DNA of 64,000 nucleotides, from positions 124,001 through 188,000 of the forward strand of contig NZ_JAUSVR010000009.1 in NCBI RefSeq assembly GCF_030814815.1. The letters are read 5' to 3'. The notes beneath the pieces are model-generated. The model made no database searches, had not been told where the DNA came from, and saw only the letters and a list, made by a program, of their open reading frames with translations. Made by a program: the position numbers and the translations under genes. Below are positions 28,501 to 36,250 of the stretch, piece after piece; the stretch's first letter is position 1, and each line of letters opens with the position of its first letter. Origin of the DNA: Ancylobacter amanitiformis. GTDB lineage: Bacteria; Pseudomonadota; Alphaproteobacteria; Rhizobiales; Xanthobacteraceae.

Positions 28501-29155
28501 CGGCATCGCCGAGCAGGTCCTCGAGACGCAGGATGCATTCGCCCTTGGCGCCGCGCAGGTTTCCCGTCGTGAGCAGGCGGCAGAGCCGGGCCCAGCCGGC
28601 GCGCGTCTGCGCATGGGCGAGGATGTCGGGCGTGCCATCGGCAAAGGCGAGCCGCGCCCCGACCGCCAGGGTGAAGGGCAGCGCGGGGTGAAGGCCGGCA
28701 TCGGCCGCCGCTTCCGCCGAGAGCCGCAGGCAGCGCGGGAAAGCCTCTTCCCCGGCCTCTTCCCCGGCCTCTTCCCCGGCCTCCTGCCCAGCCTCCTGCC
28801 CAGCCTCCTGCCCAGCCGCCTTCCGGTCGCTGCCGGCCCGCCCGGGAGAGGGCGGCACCCGGGGTCTTTTCGGACCGGCGGCGGGCGGCGTCTCGCGCAG
28901 GGCGCTCTCGCCGCGCTCCCGTTCTGCCTCAGGCGCCTCCCGCCGGGCTTTCCAGAAGCCGGCATAGAGCCCCCGCGCCTCCTTCAGCGCCGCATGGGCG
29001 CGCACCACGCCCGCCACCGTGTTGCGGTCGGCAATGCCGAGGCCGCCATGGCCGAGCAGCAGCGCCTGCGCGACCAGATCCGACGCCTTCGACGCCCCGC
29101 GCAGGAAGGAGAAATTGGAGGCGCAAACCATCTCCGCGAAGAAGGCGGCGCTCAC
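25562..29155 (-). CDS. dnaE2: Error-prone DNA polymerase III alpha DnaE2 (ImuC)
   Basis: This 1197-residue C-family polymerase performs damage-induced mutagenic translesion synthesis with ImuA and ImuB. The N-terminal PHP region begins ASNFSFLRGASKASDLVAQA. The palm motif PPDIDVDFEHERREEVIQY carries catalytic aspartates. The C-terminus has the OB-fold block EDETGIVNVLLWARQFERYR. The protein is about 100 residues longer than most DnaE2 proteins because of a Pro/Arg/Glu-rich insertion at about residues 70-150 within the PHP region, containing three EEAG and three QEAG repeats. It is downstream of imuB after a 198-bp gap with duplicated sequence. Expression probably depends on the LexA box before imuA. 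Confidence 0.95.
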   Translation of the reverse strand: MSAAFFAEMVCASNFSFLRGASKASDLVAQALLLGHGGLGIADRNTVAGVVRAHAALKEARGLYAGFWKARREAPEAERERGESALRETPPAAGPKRPRVPPSPGRAGSDRKAAGQEAGQEAGQEAGEEAGEEAGEEAFPRCLRLSAEAAADAGLHPALPFTLAVGARLAFADGTPDILAHAQTRAGWARLCRLLTTGNLRGAKGECILRLEDLLGDAGGLSLILLPPHDMPAGGVSGLRPVLGALAQAAPGALWLGATMARRGDDRRRLARLKALAAEEGVPLLATNDVLYHHPNERDLQDVLTCIREGVSLEAAGRRLHANAERHLKPPAEMARLFRDAPEAVAETQNFLARIDFSLDELKYEYPEEPVPPGHTPQQWLETMTWQRAGLRYPEGVPAKVERQLATELALIDELGYAPYFLTIRDIVDFAERRRILCQGRGSAANSAVCYVLDITAVDPFDNELLFSRFISKEREEPPDIDVDFEHERREEVIQYIYQRYGRDRAGIVATVISYRPRSAIRDVGKALGLTEDVTARLAGTVWGSWGADIQDSQAREAGLDPGNPMVARAVRFATRLIGFPRHLSQHVGGFVLTQHRLDETVPIGNAAMKDRTFIEWDKDDIDTLGLLKVDVLALGMLTCIRKALDLLQAHEATDWGLAEVPKEQADVYAMLQRGDSIGVFQVESRAQINMLPRMKPRSLYDLVIQVAIVRPGPIQGNMVHPYLRRRDGTDPVAYPSPGPAHPRDELKDVLKRTLGVPLFQEQAMKLAMVAAEFTPEEANRLRRAMATFRHHGTIGKFQHMLVERMVARGYERAFAARCFEQIRGFGEYGFPESHAASFAKLVYISAFLKCRYPAIFAAALLNSQPMGFYAPAQIVRDAGEHGVELRAVDVNYSVHDNTLERDAPGVPLALRLGFRQIDGFSAAWSEQLAQARAGGFFADVETLAHRTRLPNAALRKLADADAFRSMDIDRREAAWAVRRLPDDAPLPLFAAADARELGADLDARLPLMPLPEQIAVDYQTTRLSLKGHPMGMLRDLFAAEGVLSSTGVAGARDGALVRAAGVVLVRQRPGKGNAIFMTLEDETGIVNVLLWARQFERYRAQVMGARLVVVEGRVQKSKEGVVHVMGERVIDRSVELARLFEDVRDLPRPQVDPGRDERVDERERGRSGEGHLLAGRRSGHGHPRQVRILPKSRDFH
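28743..28814 (-). repeat. 12-bp tandem repeat, six units, inside dnaE2
   Basis: Three copies of GCCTCTTCCCCG (28743-28778) followed by three of GCCTCCTGCCCA (28779-28814) on the plus strand. They encode (Q/E)EAG repeats at about residues 114-138 of DnaE2. The two-block structure suggests a duplication, divergence, then separate amplification of each variant. Confidence 0.9.
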
Positions 29156-29286
29156 GGCCGGCTCCTTGCCGGGAGGTTCGCGTCCTCCCCGCCCCCGCCG
29201 TGCGGCCGGGATCGTCCGCGCGCGCCATCGCGGGCCGGCCGGCGACGATGCGCGAGGGCGGACATGGCCAAGGCCTGGCGCGCGCG

Positions 29287-29361
29287 GACCGGCATCCTGG
29301 GACGTTCCTTCATGGGACCTGCCTTCATGGGACCGGCATCCTGGGACGTGCCTTCATGGGA
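29287..29361. repeat. 31-bp direct repeat at the imuB-dnaE2 junction
   Basis: GACCGGCATCCTGGGACG followed by T/G and CCTTCATGGGA occurs at 29287-29317 and 29331-29361 with one mismatch. A third partial copy of the CCTTCATGGGA end lies between them. The right copy includes the imuB stop codon, so the array looks like a tandem duplication of the imuB 3' end into the spacer. Confidence 0.8.
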
Positions 29362-31003
29362 ACAGACCGTGCAGGAACCAGCGCGGCTCCCCGCTCTCAC
29401 GCCCGTAGAGCCCGGCGCGGAACAGCCAGAAGCGACGGCCCTCGCGGTTCTCGACACGGTAATAGTCGCGCGTCGCGGGCAGCGCGGTGCCCTCCGGCAG
29501 GCGCCACCATTCCGGGGCGATGCGCTCGGGCCCCTCCGCGCGGGCCACCTCGTGCACCACGCGCCGCCAGCGGAAGCGCAAGGGCGGGCCATCCGGCACC
29601 TCGGCCAGCGCCTCGATCGGCTGGGGCGGGTCGAACAGGCTGAGCGGGCGCGGCGGCAGATCCGCCGGGAGGGCGAGCGAGAGGGTGGGTGACGTGGCCG
29701 ATGCCTGCGCGGCGGGGATCAGCGCGCTCGCCCGGCCGGGATCATGCGTGTCGCGCATCAGCACGCGCAGCACCCGTTCGCGTCCGAGCCGCACGGCGAG
29801 CCGGTCGATGAGCGCGGCCACCTCCTCCTCCTCGACCGCGCGCCCGTCCAGGCTCACCTGGGCGGGGGTGAGCGGCTCGGCGCGCAGCACCGCGAGGCGC
29901 ACCAGATCGAAGCCGAAGCCTGGATCGATGGGATCGGCCAGCGCCTCGATCTTCTCGTGCCACAGCCGGGCCAGCGCGGCACCATCGCGCGAGGGTCGCG
30001 CCGTCTCGATGGTCAGCCGGCGCACCGCCCCGTCGGCGCGGAAGAACGCGGCCTCGAAGGCCCGCCCGCCCTCCCCGCGCGCTTCCAGCATCAAGGCGAG
30101 GTCGTCGACCAGCAGCGCCAGCGTCGCCTCGATATCCTCCGCCCGGGCGATCGGCTCGGCAAAGCGCCGCTCGGCAATGGCCGCCGGCAGCGGCCGGCGC
30201 GGCACGATGCGGATATCCTCATGGCCCAGCGTGCGGTTGAGCCGGGTCAGCAATTCCGCGCCGAAGCGCGCCGCGAGCGGCGTGGCCGGGCGCTCGGCAA
30301 GGTCGCCGATGGTCTTCAGCCCCGCGCGCGACAGCCCCGTCACCACGGCTTCGTCGACGCCGAGCCGCAGGACGGGCAGCGGCGCCACCGCGCGCGCCTC
30401 CCCGCCCGGCGCGACGATGCCGCCCCGCCCCGCCCGCACCAGCGCCCGCGCGGCATCGGGCGTGCCGGCGACCACGGCGCCGGCGCCGAGCCCGTGCCGG
30501 TGCAGATGCGCCAGCAGCCGCACGCGCATCGCCGCCTCGCCACCGAACAGATGCGCGCAGCCGGTAATGTCGAGCACCAGCCCGTCCGGCGCGTCGAGCG
30601 CCACCAGCGGGGTCCAGCGGTCGCAATCATCGGCCACCGTCTCGAGAAAGGCGGCATCGGCCACCGGATCGTGATCGACCACCGCCAGATCGGGAAGGCG
30701 CGCGCGGGCATCCGCCAGCGTCAGGCCGGGGGCGAGCCCGCGCCGCGCCGCCGCACGGTCGACAGCGGCGAGACGCAGCGCATTCTTCGCCTTCTCGACG
30801 AAGACGCGCGGCGGCGGGGCAAGGGGATCCGGCGCCCGTGCGCCTTCAGCCGGTGCGGCGGAACGCGGCGATAAGGCCATCCCCGACCCCGCGCCGCGTC
30901 CCCCGCTCCGCATCCGCTGCACCCGCTCCAGCCGGTCGGCCGGCAGGAACGGGAACCACAGCGCGAGATAGCGCGGCGAGGTCGCGGAAGGAACATGTCT
31001 CAT
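29354..31003 (-). CDS. imuB: Y-family polymerase-like protein ImuB
   Basis: This 549-residue mutasome subunit resembles Y-family polymerases but in the ImuB group lacks catalytic acids; it recruits DnaE2 and the beta clamp. It starts MRHVPSATSPRYLALWFPFLP, followed by the palm/fingers with DGLVLDITGCAHLFGGEAAM and HhH-like GLSRAGLKTIGDLAERP. A possible clamp-binding sequence is PLSLFDPPQP (residues about 455-465). The C-terminus ends with YYRVENREGRRFWLFRAGLYG. The frame is open upstream to 31105 inside imuA; ATG 31003 is preferred and still overlaps imuA by 158 bp. Confidence 0.93.
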   Translation of the reverse strand: MRHVPSATSPRYLALWFPFLPADRLERVQRMRSGGRGAGSGMALSPRSAAPAEGARAPDPLAPPPRVFVEKAKNALRLAAVDRAAARRGLAPGLTLADARARLPDLAVVDHDPVADAAFLETVADDCDRWTPLVALDAPDGLVLDITGCAHLFGGEAAMRVRLLAHLHRHGLGAGAVVAGTPDAARALVRAGRGGIVAPGGEARAVAPLPVLRLGVDEAVVTGLSRAGLKTIGDLAERPATPLAARFGAELLTRLNRTLGHEDIRIVPRRPLPAAIAERRFAEPIARAEDIEATLALLVDDLALMLEARGEGGRAFEAAFFRADGAVRRLTIETARPSRDGAALARLWHEKIEALADPIDPGFGFDLVRLAVLRAEPLTPAQVSLDGRAVEEEEVAALIDRLAVRLGRERVLRVLMRDTHDPGRASALIPAAQASATSPTLSLALPADLPPRPLSLFDPPQPIEALAEVPDGPPLRFRWRRVVHEVARAEGPERIAPEWWRLPEGTALPATRDYYRVENREGRRFWLFRAGLYGRESGEPRWFLHGLFP

Positions 31004-31712
31004 GGTCCCACTCCAGATTCCAGGTGCCGCCCTCCACCGGCCGCGCGCCCTCCCCGCCGCGATGGCGCAGCAGCGTGGCGGTGAAGGCCGGCGCGCCCGG
31101 CGCATTGGCCTCCCCGGGCGTGGAAGCGGCCGGCGCCACCTGCCAGCGCGTCGCCACCGCCGTGGGCAGGGCGCGCGCGCTCATGCGCAGGAGGAAGCTC
31201 GTCACCCCCGACGCGGCCGCCCGCAGCGACAGGCGCCGCGTGGCGGTGAGGTCGAGCGCCCGAGGCTCGCCGAAAGGTTCGATGATGAGGGCGCCGAGCC
31301 CGGCGCAGCGCACGCTGTCGCCGGCCGCGCGCAGCACCTCGGTGGCATCGGGCGCGCGCACCAGCACGAGCCGCGCCGGATCGAGGCCGAGCGCCTGGAG
31401 GCCCCGCGCCTCGGGACGGCCGAATTCGGCCTCGGCCGCGTCCTGCCTTATCCACAGAAGCGGCCGCGTACCCATATCCGTGCCGGCAAAGCTCGCCCGC
31501 AGCGCCAGCGCCAGGGTGAAGCCGGCCGCCGCCGGCAGGTCGGCCCCGCGTGCCGCCTGCACTTCATGCAGCGCCCCGCGCGCCAGCGTCACGCCCGCCC
31601 GCTCCGGCCCGCCGGCACCGAGGGAAAAACCATCGGCCATGCCGGGCAGGCGCGCCGCCTCCAATCCGGCGAGCATCTGCCTCAGCGCGGCGATATCGCG
31701 GACGGTGTCCAT
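30846..31712 (-). CDS. imuA: Mutasome protein ImuA
   Basis: This 288-residue RecA-like protein starts MDTVRDIAALRQMLAGLEAAR and contains GALHEVQAARGADLPAAAGF, PLLWIRQD and the ARLVLVRAPDATEVL core, then WNLEWDHETCSFRDLAALSR near the C-terminus, all typical of alphaproteobacterial ImuA. It is the first gene of the imuA-imuB-dnaE2 cassette, and a LexA box lies 17 bp upstream of ATG 31712. The last 52 codons overlap the imuB 5' end in another frame. The C-terminal tail after SRAVVPVPAGRP looks poorly constrained. Confidence 0.9.
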   Translation of the reverse strand: MDTVRDIAALRQMLAGLEAARLPGMADGFSLGAGGPERAGVTLARGALHEVQAARGADLPAAAGFTLALALRASFAGTDMGTRPLLWIRQDAAEAEFGRPEARGLQALGLDPARLVLVRAPDATEVLRAAGDSVRCAGLGALIIEPFGEPRALDLTATRRLSLRAAASGVTSFLLRMSARALPTAVATRWQVAPAASTPGEANAPGAPAFTATLLRHRGGEGARPVEGGTWNLEWDHETCSFRDLAALSRAVVPVPAGRPAGAGAADAERGTRRGVGDGLIAAFRRTG

Positions 31713-31729
31713 GCTGCGCGCTCCTGATT

Positions 31730-31744
31730 GTTCATGTTTTGTTC
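31730..31744 (-). promoter_or_regulatory. LexA (SOS) box upstream of imuA
   Basis: GTTC (31730-31733), ATGTTTT, GTTC (31741-31744) on the plus strand matches the alphaproteobacterial LexA site GTTC-N7-GTTC exactly. The position 17 bp before the imuA start fits repression of the mutasome operon in undamaged cells. Confidence 0.85.
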
Positions 31745-31808
31745 CTGCTAAAACGACTCGTTCCAGCCCAAGAGTCAAGCCGCCAGTCGCCCGCGCGGGG
31801 CCGCGGTA

Positions 31809-32315
31809 TCAGCGTCCACCATTGGTCGGCGCGGCCGGCACGCCCTTCTCGCGGAAGGTCCAGACGGCATTGGCGCCGTAATGCCAGAGCACCAGCAGCC
31901 CGGTGACGCCGACCTGCGCGAGGAGATAGGGCACGCCCAGCCGGCCGGCGATGAGCGCCATCAGCCCGGCATTCAGCAGGAGACCGACGCCGGCGACCAG
32001 GAAGAACTTGGTCATCGCTTCGCGATGCGGCTTCGCGGAGCGGAACACGACATGGCGGCTGAACTGATAGTTCACGAGGGCACCGACGAGAAAGCCCGCT
32101 GTCGAGCCGGCGACCGGGCCGGCCAGGCCGCCCTGTACCAGCGTGATCAGCACCGCGTAATGCGCCGCCGTGCCGACACCCCCGAGCGCCGCGAACAGCA
32201 GGATATGGCGCAGCCGTGCCAGAAGAGCGGCCCGGTCGAGGCCCGAAGGCTTCGGCGGCTTCGTCTCCGGCATCCCGTGGGCCCGGCTATCCACAGCGTG
32301 CTCCATCTGGGTCAC
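31809..32315 (-). CDS. GtrA family membrane protein
   Basis: This 168-residue protein has four membrane helices in a GtrA/DPMS domain (about residues 35-160), with the motif TAGFLVGALVNYQFSRHVVFRS between helices 2 and 3 and the C-terminal NAVWTFREKG. GtrA-type proteins are thought to flip polyprenyl-phosphate-linked sugars across the membrane. It is the third gene of an operon with a GtrB-like GT2 and a GT39-type transferase, which supports lipid-linked sugar transfer to an envelope component. It is 20 bp after the GT39 gene. Confidence 0.9.
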   Translation of the reverse strand: MTQMEHAVDSRAHGMPETKPPKPSGLDRAALLARLRHILLFAALGGVGTAAHYAVLITLVQGGLAGPVAGSTAGFLVGALVNYQFSRHVVFRSAKPHREAMTKFFLVAGVGLLLNAGLMALIAGRLGVPYLLAQVGVTGLLVLWHYGANAVWTFREKGVPAAPTNGGR

Positions 32316-32335
32316 ATCTCCGGCACACCGCCCTG

Positions 32336-34147
32336 TCAGGGCTTGGCCTTCGCCACCTGCGGGCCGGCTTCCCCAAGCGAGGAAACCAGAGGCGCGTTGG
32401 GAGAAGGCGCGAAGATGTCGTCATCGCCATCCTCGTCCGCCGGCAGTTCCTGCCCCACCGGCTTGTGCCCCGCCCGCATGTCCGTCACCGTCGCGAAGGG
32501 AATGCCCATCCGGCTCACCGTCGCATAGGGCATGCCCTTGGCGTCGTCGCAGCCGATATTGGTGGCGGTCAGCAGGAAGTCCGCCTCGTCCCAGTCATCC
32601 ACCATGTCGACATTGGGGCCGAGATAGGAGGAGACCTGCAGGTCCTCCGCGCATACCGCCACCTTGTAGCGGTGGGGCATGTGCACGGCGGCGATGGCTT
32701 CCTCGTGGTCCAGCCCCTTGCGCAGGTCCAGCGCCGCTTCGCGCAGGCTCGACGACCAGTAGTCGCCCTCGAAACGGCCCCAGGCACCGGGTGTGCCGCC
32801 GACCAGCTGGTTATAGGCGACATATTCGTAAGGGTGCAGCCGGACAAGGCTCGCCGCATTGAGCGCGAACAGCGCCGCCGCCACCGCCGCGAAGCCCACG
32901 CCCAGCGCCCGCGAGCGCGGCCACAGGAGGCGCCAGCCGGCGGTGAGGCCGAGCGCCGCCAGCACCGTCACCGGCGGGATCACGAAGAGGAAATGCCGGA
33001 TGCCGTTATAGAGCGGAGGCCCGTCGAGCAGGGTGAAGACGACCGGCGTGCCGATCGCCAGCAGCAGCGGCAGGAAGGCGACGAGCCGGCGCGGATGCAG
33101 GGCGGTCGCCTCCACCACCGCCTCCGCGACCGCCCCCTGGCGCAGCAGCCGCACCAGCGCGAACGCCGCCGCGACCAGCGCCACGACGATGCCGAACAGC
33201 GTCAGCTCCGGCAGCTTGATAAGGAGATATTCCGTCATGTAGGTCGACGGGATCTGGTCGATCGGCACCAGCTTGCCATTGATCAGCGTCGACAGGTCGA
33301 AGGAGAAATTGTTGAAGGCGCCCATGGCCTTGAACAGGTTGCTGGGCGGCAGCACCGACCACGGCCAGGTGACCGCCATGATGGCGAGGGCGACGAGGCC
33401 CGAGACGATGAGCCGCGGCAGCAGCCGGAATGGCAGCCACACGCTGCGGAACACCAGCGCGCCCGCGCCGACCGTCACCAGCAGGTAGAACACCGCGAAC
33501 ACGCCGCCGACCCGGAGGCCGAGCGCGCAGCCCACCGCCGCGCCCAGCCCGACGATGACGCGCCAGCTCGGCAGATCCGGCAGCCGCGCCACCAGCACGG
33601 TGATGAAATACAGGCTCCACACCATCGCCGCCGCGAAGGGCACGTCCTTGGTGTGGGTGAACATCGCCCCGCCATACATGCCGGTAAAGGCCAGCAGCAG
33701 CAGGGCAACGATGCCCGCCTTCTCGCCGCCGAGCAGCTTGCCGAGCCGCCACACGCCGATCAGCCCCATGAAGCCGAACCCGGCCGAGAGCAGATGACGC
33801 CATTCATAGACCGGCAGCGGCACATGGTGCTGCAGGCCGGCCGCGATCATGTCGAACAGGCCGCCATAGAGGAACAGGTTGATGTAGTGGAACGCCCGGT
33901 CGTCGGTGAAGCCGCTGGCGTACCAGGCGATCAGCAGTTCGCCATAGGTATGCTGCACCAGTTCGTCATTGCTGATGCCGTAATCGCGGAAGGTGAGGAG
34001 AATGAACGCCGCCACCGCCGCGAACACGGCAAGGCTCACGGCGCGCGTGAGCGTGACCGACCGCCAGGCCCGCGCCACGGCACGCGCCGCGAGCGGAGCG
34101 GGCCGGGCTGCCGCCACGGCGGGAAATTGCGAACTGTGAAGGCTCAC
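32336..34147 (-). CDS. GT39/PMT-type integral membrane glycosyltransferase
   Basis: This 603-residue multispanning protein has the GT-C feature of an acidic pair in the first periplasmic loop (YGISNDELVQHTYGE). Later blocks include GAMFTHTKDVPFAAAMVWSL and a C-terminal soluble part after about residue 470 (VRLHPYEYVAYNQLVGG). Such enzymes transfer sugars from polyprenyl phosphate to periplasmic acceptors. The start is GTG 34147, which overlaps the stop of the upstream GT2 gene as GTGA, indicating coupling. The acidic tail ADEDGDDDIF is unusual. The donor is probably made by the GT2 protein and flipped by GtrA. Confidence 0.88.
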   Translation of the reverse strand: MSLHSSQFPAVAAARPAPLAARAVARAWRSVTLTRAVSLAVFAAVAAFILLTFRDYGISNDELVQHTYGELLIAWYASGFTDDRAFHYINLFLYGGLFDMIAAGLQHHVPLPVYEWRHLLSAGFGFMGLIGVWRLGKLLGGEKAGIVALLLLAFTGMYGGAMFTHTKDVPFAAAMVWSLYFITVLVARLPDLPSWRVIVGLGAAVGCALGLRVGGVFAVFYLLVTVGAGALVFRSVWLPFRLLPRLIVSGLVALAIMAVTWPWSVLPPSNLFKAMGAFNNFSFDLSTLINGKLVPIDQIPSTYMTEYLLIKLPELTLFGIVVALVAAAFALVRLLRQGAVAEAVVEATALHPRRLVAFLPLLLAIGTPVVFTLLDGPPLYNGIRHFLFVIPPVTVLAALGLTAGWRLLWPRSRALGVGFAAVAAALFALNAASLVRLHPYEYVAYNQLVGGTPGAWGRFEGDYWSSSLREAALDLRKGLDHEEAIAAVHMPHRYKVAVCAEDLQVSSYLGPNVDMVDDWDEADFLLTATNIGCDDAKGMPYATVSRMGIPFATVTDMRAGHKPVGQELPADEDGDDDIFAPSPNAPLVSSLGEAGPQVAKAKP

Positions 34148-35226
34148 GAGACAAGTCCATCCGGCACGAGCGAGGGGACGCGCCGATCGGCGGCAGGGGC
34201 GGCAACCGGGGAGACGGCGGCGGAAGAGACGGCGGAGGAGGAGACGAACGCAGAAGAAACCGCAGCGGGCGCCGCGAAGCCGATCTCGTCCGCGACAAGA
34301 TAGAGCGGGCGCCGCTTCACCTCGGTGAAGATGCGGCCGACATATTCGCCGATCACGCCGAGGCTGATGAGTTGCACGCCGGAGACGAACAGCATGCTGA
34401 CCATGATCGTCGGAAAGCCCGGCGTGCGCACGCCGAAGAACAGCGCCTCGCCGATGAGGTAAACGCCGTAAAGGCCGGACAGAAGGGCGAGGACGACGCC
34501 CACGAAGGACCACACGCGCAGCGGCACCATCGAGAAGGACGACAGGCCGTCGATCGCGTAGCGCAGCAGCCCGATCATGTTGAACGAGCTGACCCCGCCG
34601 ACGCGCTCGGCCACCTCGAACTCGATCTCCTCCTGACGGAAGCCGACCCAGCTGGTGATGCCCTTCATGAAGCGGTTACGCTCCGGCAGGGCATTGATGG
34701 CGTCGACCACGCGACGGTCGAACAGGCGGAAATCACCGGCGCCCTCGGGGATGTTCACTTCGCTGAGGGCGTGGAAGAAATGGTAGAAGCCACGCGAGAA
34801 CAGCCGGCGCGGCAAGGGATCGGTACTGCGCGACCGGCGTACCGCGATGACCATCTGGGCGCCGGCCTTCCAGCGCTCGATCATCTCGGGAATGACCTCG
34901 GGCGGATGCTGCAGGTCGGCATCCATCAGCACGACGATATCGCCGGCCGCGGCCCTGAGGCCAGCCGCCATGGCCGATTCCTTGCCGAAGTTGCGGGCAA
35001 AACGCAGTGCCTTAACGGCAGGATCGCGCCGACCCAGATCGGTCAACGCATCGAAACTGCCATCCCGGCTGCCGTCGTCAATAAAGACGAACTCACGCTG
35101 CATCCCGGGATAACAATCCAGCACTGCCGAGAGGCGCGCATGCAAAGATTCCAGGCAGGCAGCCTCATTATATACAGGCACAACCACCGAAATAAGATGG
35201 GGCGACCTTTGGGCAGCGCTCGACAT
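34144..35226 (-). CDS. GtrB-like GT2 polyprenyl-phosphate glycosyltransferase
   Basis: This 360-residue protein has a GT-A domain: ISVVVPVYNEAACLESLHAR, FIDDGSRDGS and DADLQHPPEVI, the metal-binding DxD. Two C-terminal membrane helices follow (about 230-255 and 265-290), the GtrB/DPM1-like plan that makes polyprenyl-phosphate sugars. The last 45 residues are an Ala/Ser/Val repeat region (AVSSAFVSSSAVSSAAVS) absent from typical members, perhaps from repeat growth. It heads a three-gene operon and is divergent from the ChbG/HpnK gene. Confidence 0.9.
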   Translation of the reverse strand: MSSAAQRSPHLISVVVPVYNEAACLESLHARLSAVLDCYPGMQREFVFIDDGSRDGSFDALTDLGRRDPAVKALRFARNFGKESAMAAGLRAAAGDIVVLMDADLQHPPEVIPEMIERWKAGAQMVIAVRRSRSTDPLPRRLFSRGFYHFFHALSEVNIPEGAGDFRLFDRRVVDAINALPERNRFMKGITSWVGFRQEEIEFEVAERVGGVSSFNMIGLLRYAIDGLSSFSMVPLRVWSFVGVVLALLSGLYGVYLIGEALFFGVRTPGFPTIMVSMLFVSGVQLISLGVIGEYVGRIFTEVKRRPLYLVADEIGFAAPAAVSSAFVSSSAVSSAAVSPVAAPAADRRVPSLVPDGLVS

Positions 35227-35362
35227 AATGGCAAGGCCATCTTTACTTGATACCTGCCGAGGCGACAGGCGACCGTCGAAATTTCTAGGGCAATTTTTGC
35301 TTTATCGAAGCCCATGATCACGTATAGTCCGATTGTGATATTTGTTTGGCTTCCTAATACGC

Positions 35363-36250
35363 ATGGATGACGACCTGAAGGCGATAGTAGTTTGCGCCGA
35401 TGATTACGGCTTGAGCATGGGTATTTGCGATGCAATCGAAGCCCTGATCGAGCGCGGACGGCTTTCGGCAACCGGCGCGATGAGCGGACTGCCCAGCTGG
35501 CGCCGGCGGGCTGGCGACTTCAAGGCGCTGGTGCGCGCCCACCCCGCCGATGTCGGCCTTCACTTCACCCTGACCGGCCAGCGCGCGCTGTCACCGGCGC
35601 GCGGCCTCGCCCGCGACGGGCGTCTCCCGGAAATCGGCGGGCTGATTGCGCGCGCGCTGGCGGGAGCGCTGCCCCGCGCCGCGATCCGCGACGAATTGCG
35701 CGCCCAGCTCGACGCGTTCGAGGATGCCTGGAACGCCCCGCCGGACTTTCTCGACGGCCATCAGCATGCCCACGTCTTGCCGGGCATAAGGGATATCGTG
35801 ATCGCGGAACTGGCCACGCGCTATCCCGGCCATGCCCTCTGGCTGCGCAACTGCACCGAGCCGGCCACCTGGGCGCGCCGGCGCCGCCTCGGTTGGCGCA
35901 AGGCGATGATCATCGGCACGCTCGGCCTGGGCAGCGCGCGCGCGGCCACGCGGGCGGGCTTCGCCGTCAATGACAGTTTTCGCGGCCTGTATGATTTCGG
36001 GCCCGTGCCGGCCTATCGCGAGGTGTTTCGCGCCAGCCTCGCGGGGCCGGGCGCACGCATCCTGGTGCATTGCCACCCCGGCACGGTCGACGAGGAACTG
36101 CGCCGCCTCGATCCGCTGCTGGAGCCGCGCGAGCGCGAACTCGCCTATCTCGCCTCGGAGGCCTGCGGCGAGGATCTGCGGGCCGCGAGCATGCGCCCGT
36201 CCCGATTCGCCGCCACCGGCGCTCCGGCAATCTCAGCCGCGCAGGACTGA
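35363..36250 (+). CDS. ChbG/HpnK family carbohydrate deacetylase
   Basis: This 295-residue YdjC-fold deacetylase starts MDDDLKAIVVCADDYGLS, with the metal-binding Asp pair. It continues with VGLHFTLTGQRAL and the His-rich FLDGHQHAHVLPGI, both metal or catalytic motifs. The family removes N-acetyl groups from glycans; HpnK is the hopanoid-linked branch. TTG 35342 would add seven residues but ATG 35363 is preferred. Its position opposite the lipid-glycosylation operon suggests it trims an acetylated sugar used there. The 3' end overlaps the convergent DUF983 gene by 18 bp. Confidence 0.88.
   Translation: MDDDLKAIVVCADDYGLSMGICDAIEALIERGRLSATGAMSGLPSWRRRAGDFKALVRAHPADVGLHFTLTGQRALSPARGLARDGRLPEIGGLIARALAGALPRAAIRDELRAQLDAFEDAWNAPPDFLDGHQHAHVLPGIRDIVIAELATRYPGHALWLRNCTEPATWARRRRLGWRKAMIIGTLGLGSARAATRAGFAVNDSFRGLYDFGPVPAYREVFRASLAGPGARILVHCHPGTVDEELRRLDPLLEPRERELAYLASEACGEDLRAASMRPSRFAATGAPAISAAQD

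Noticed and set aside
25505-29692. A plus-strand open frame of about 1395 codons opposite dnaE2
   Set aside because: The frame is low in hydrophobic order and rich in Arg, Gly and His, and it mirrors codon usage of dnaE2. The minus-strand protein has clear polymerase motifs. This is a common high-GC antisense artefact.
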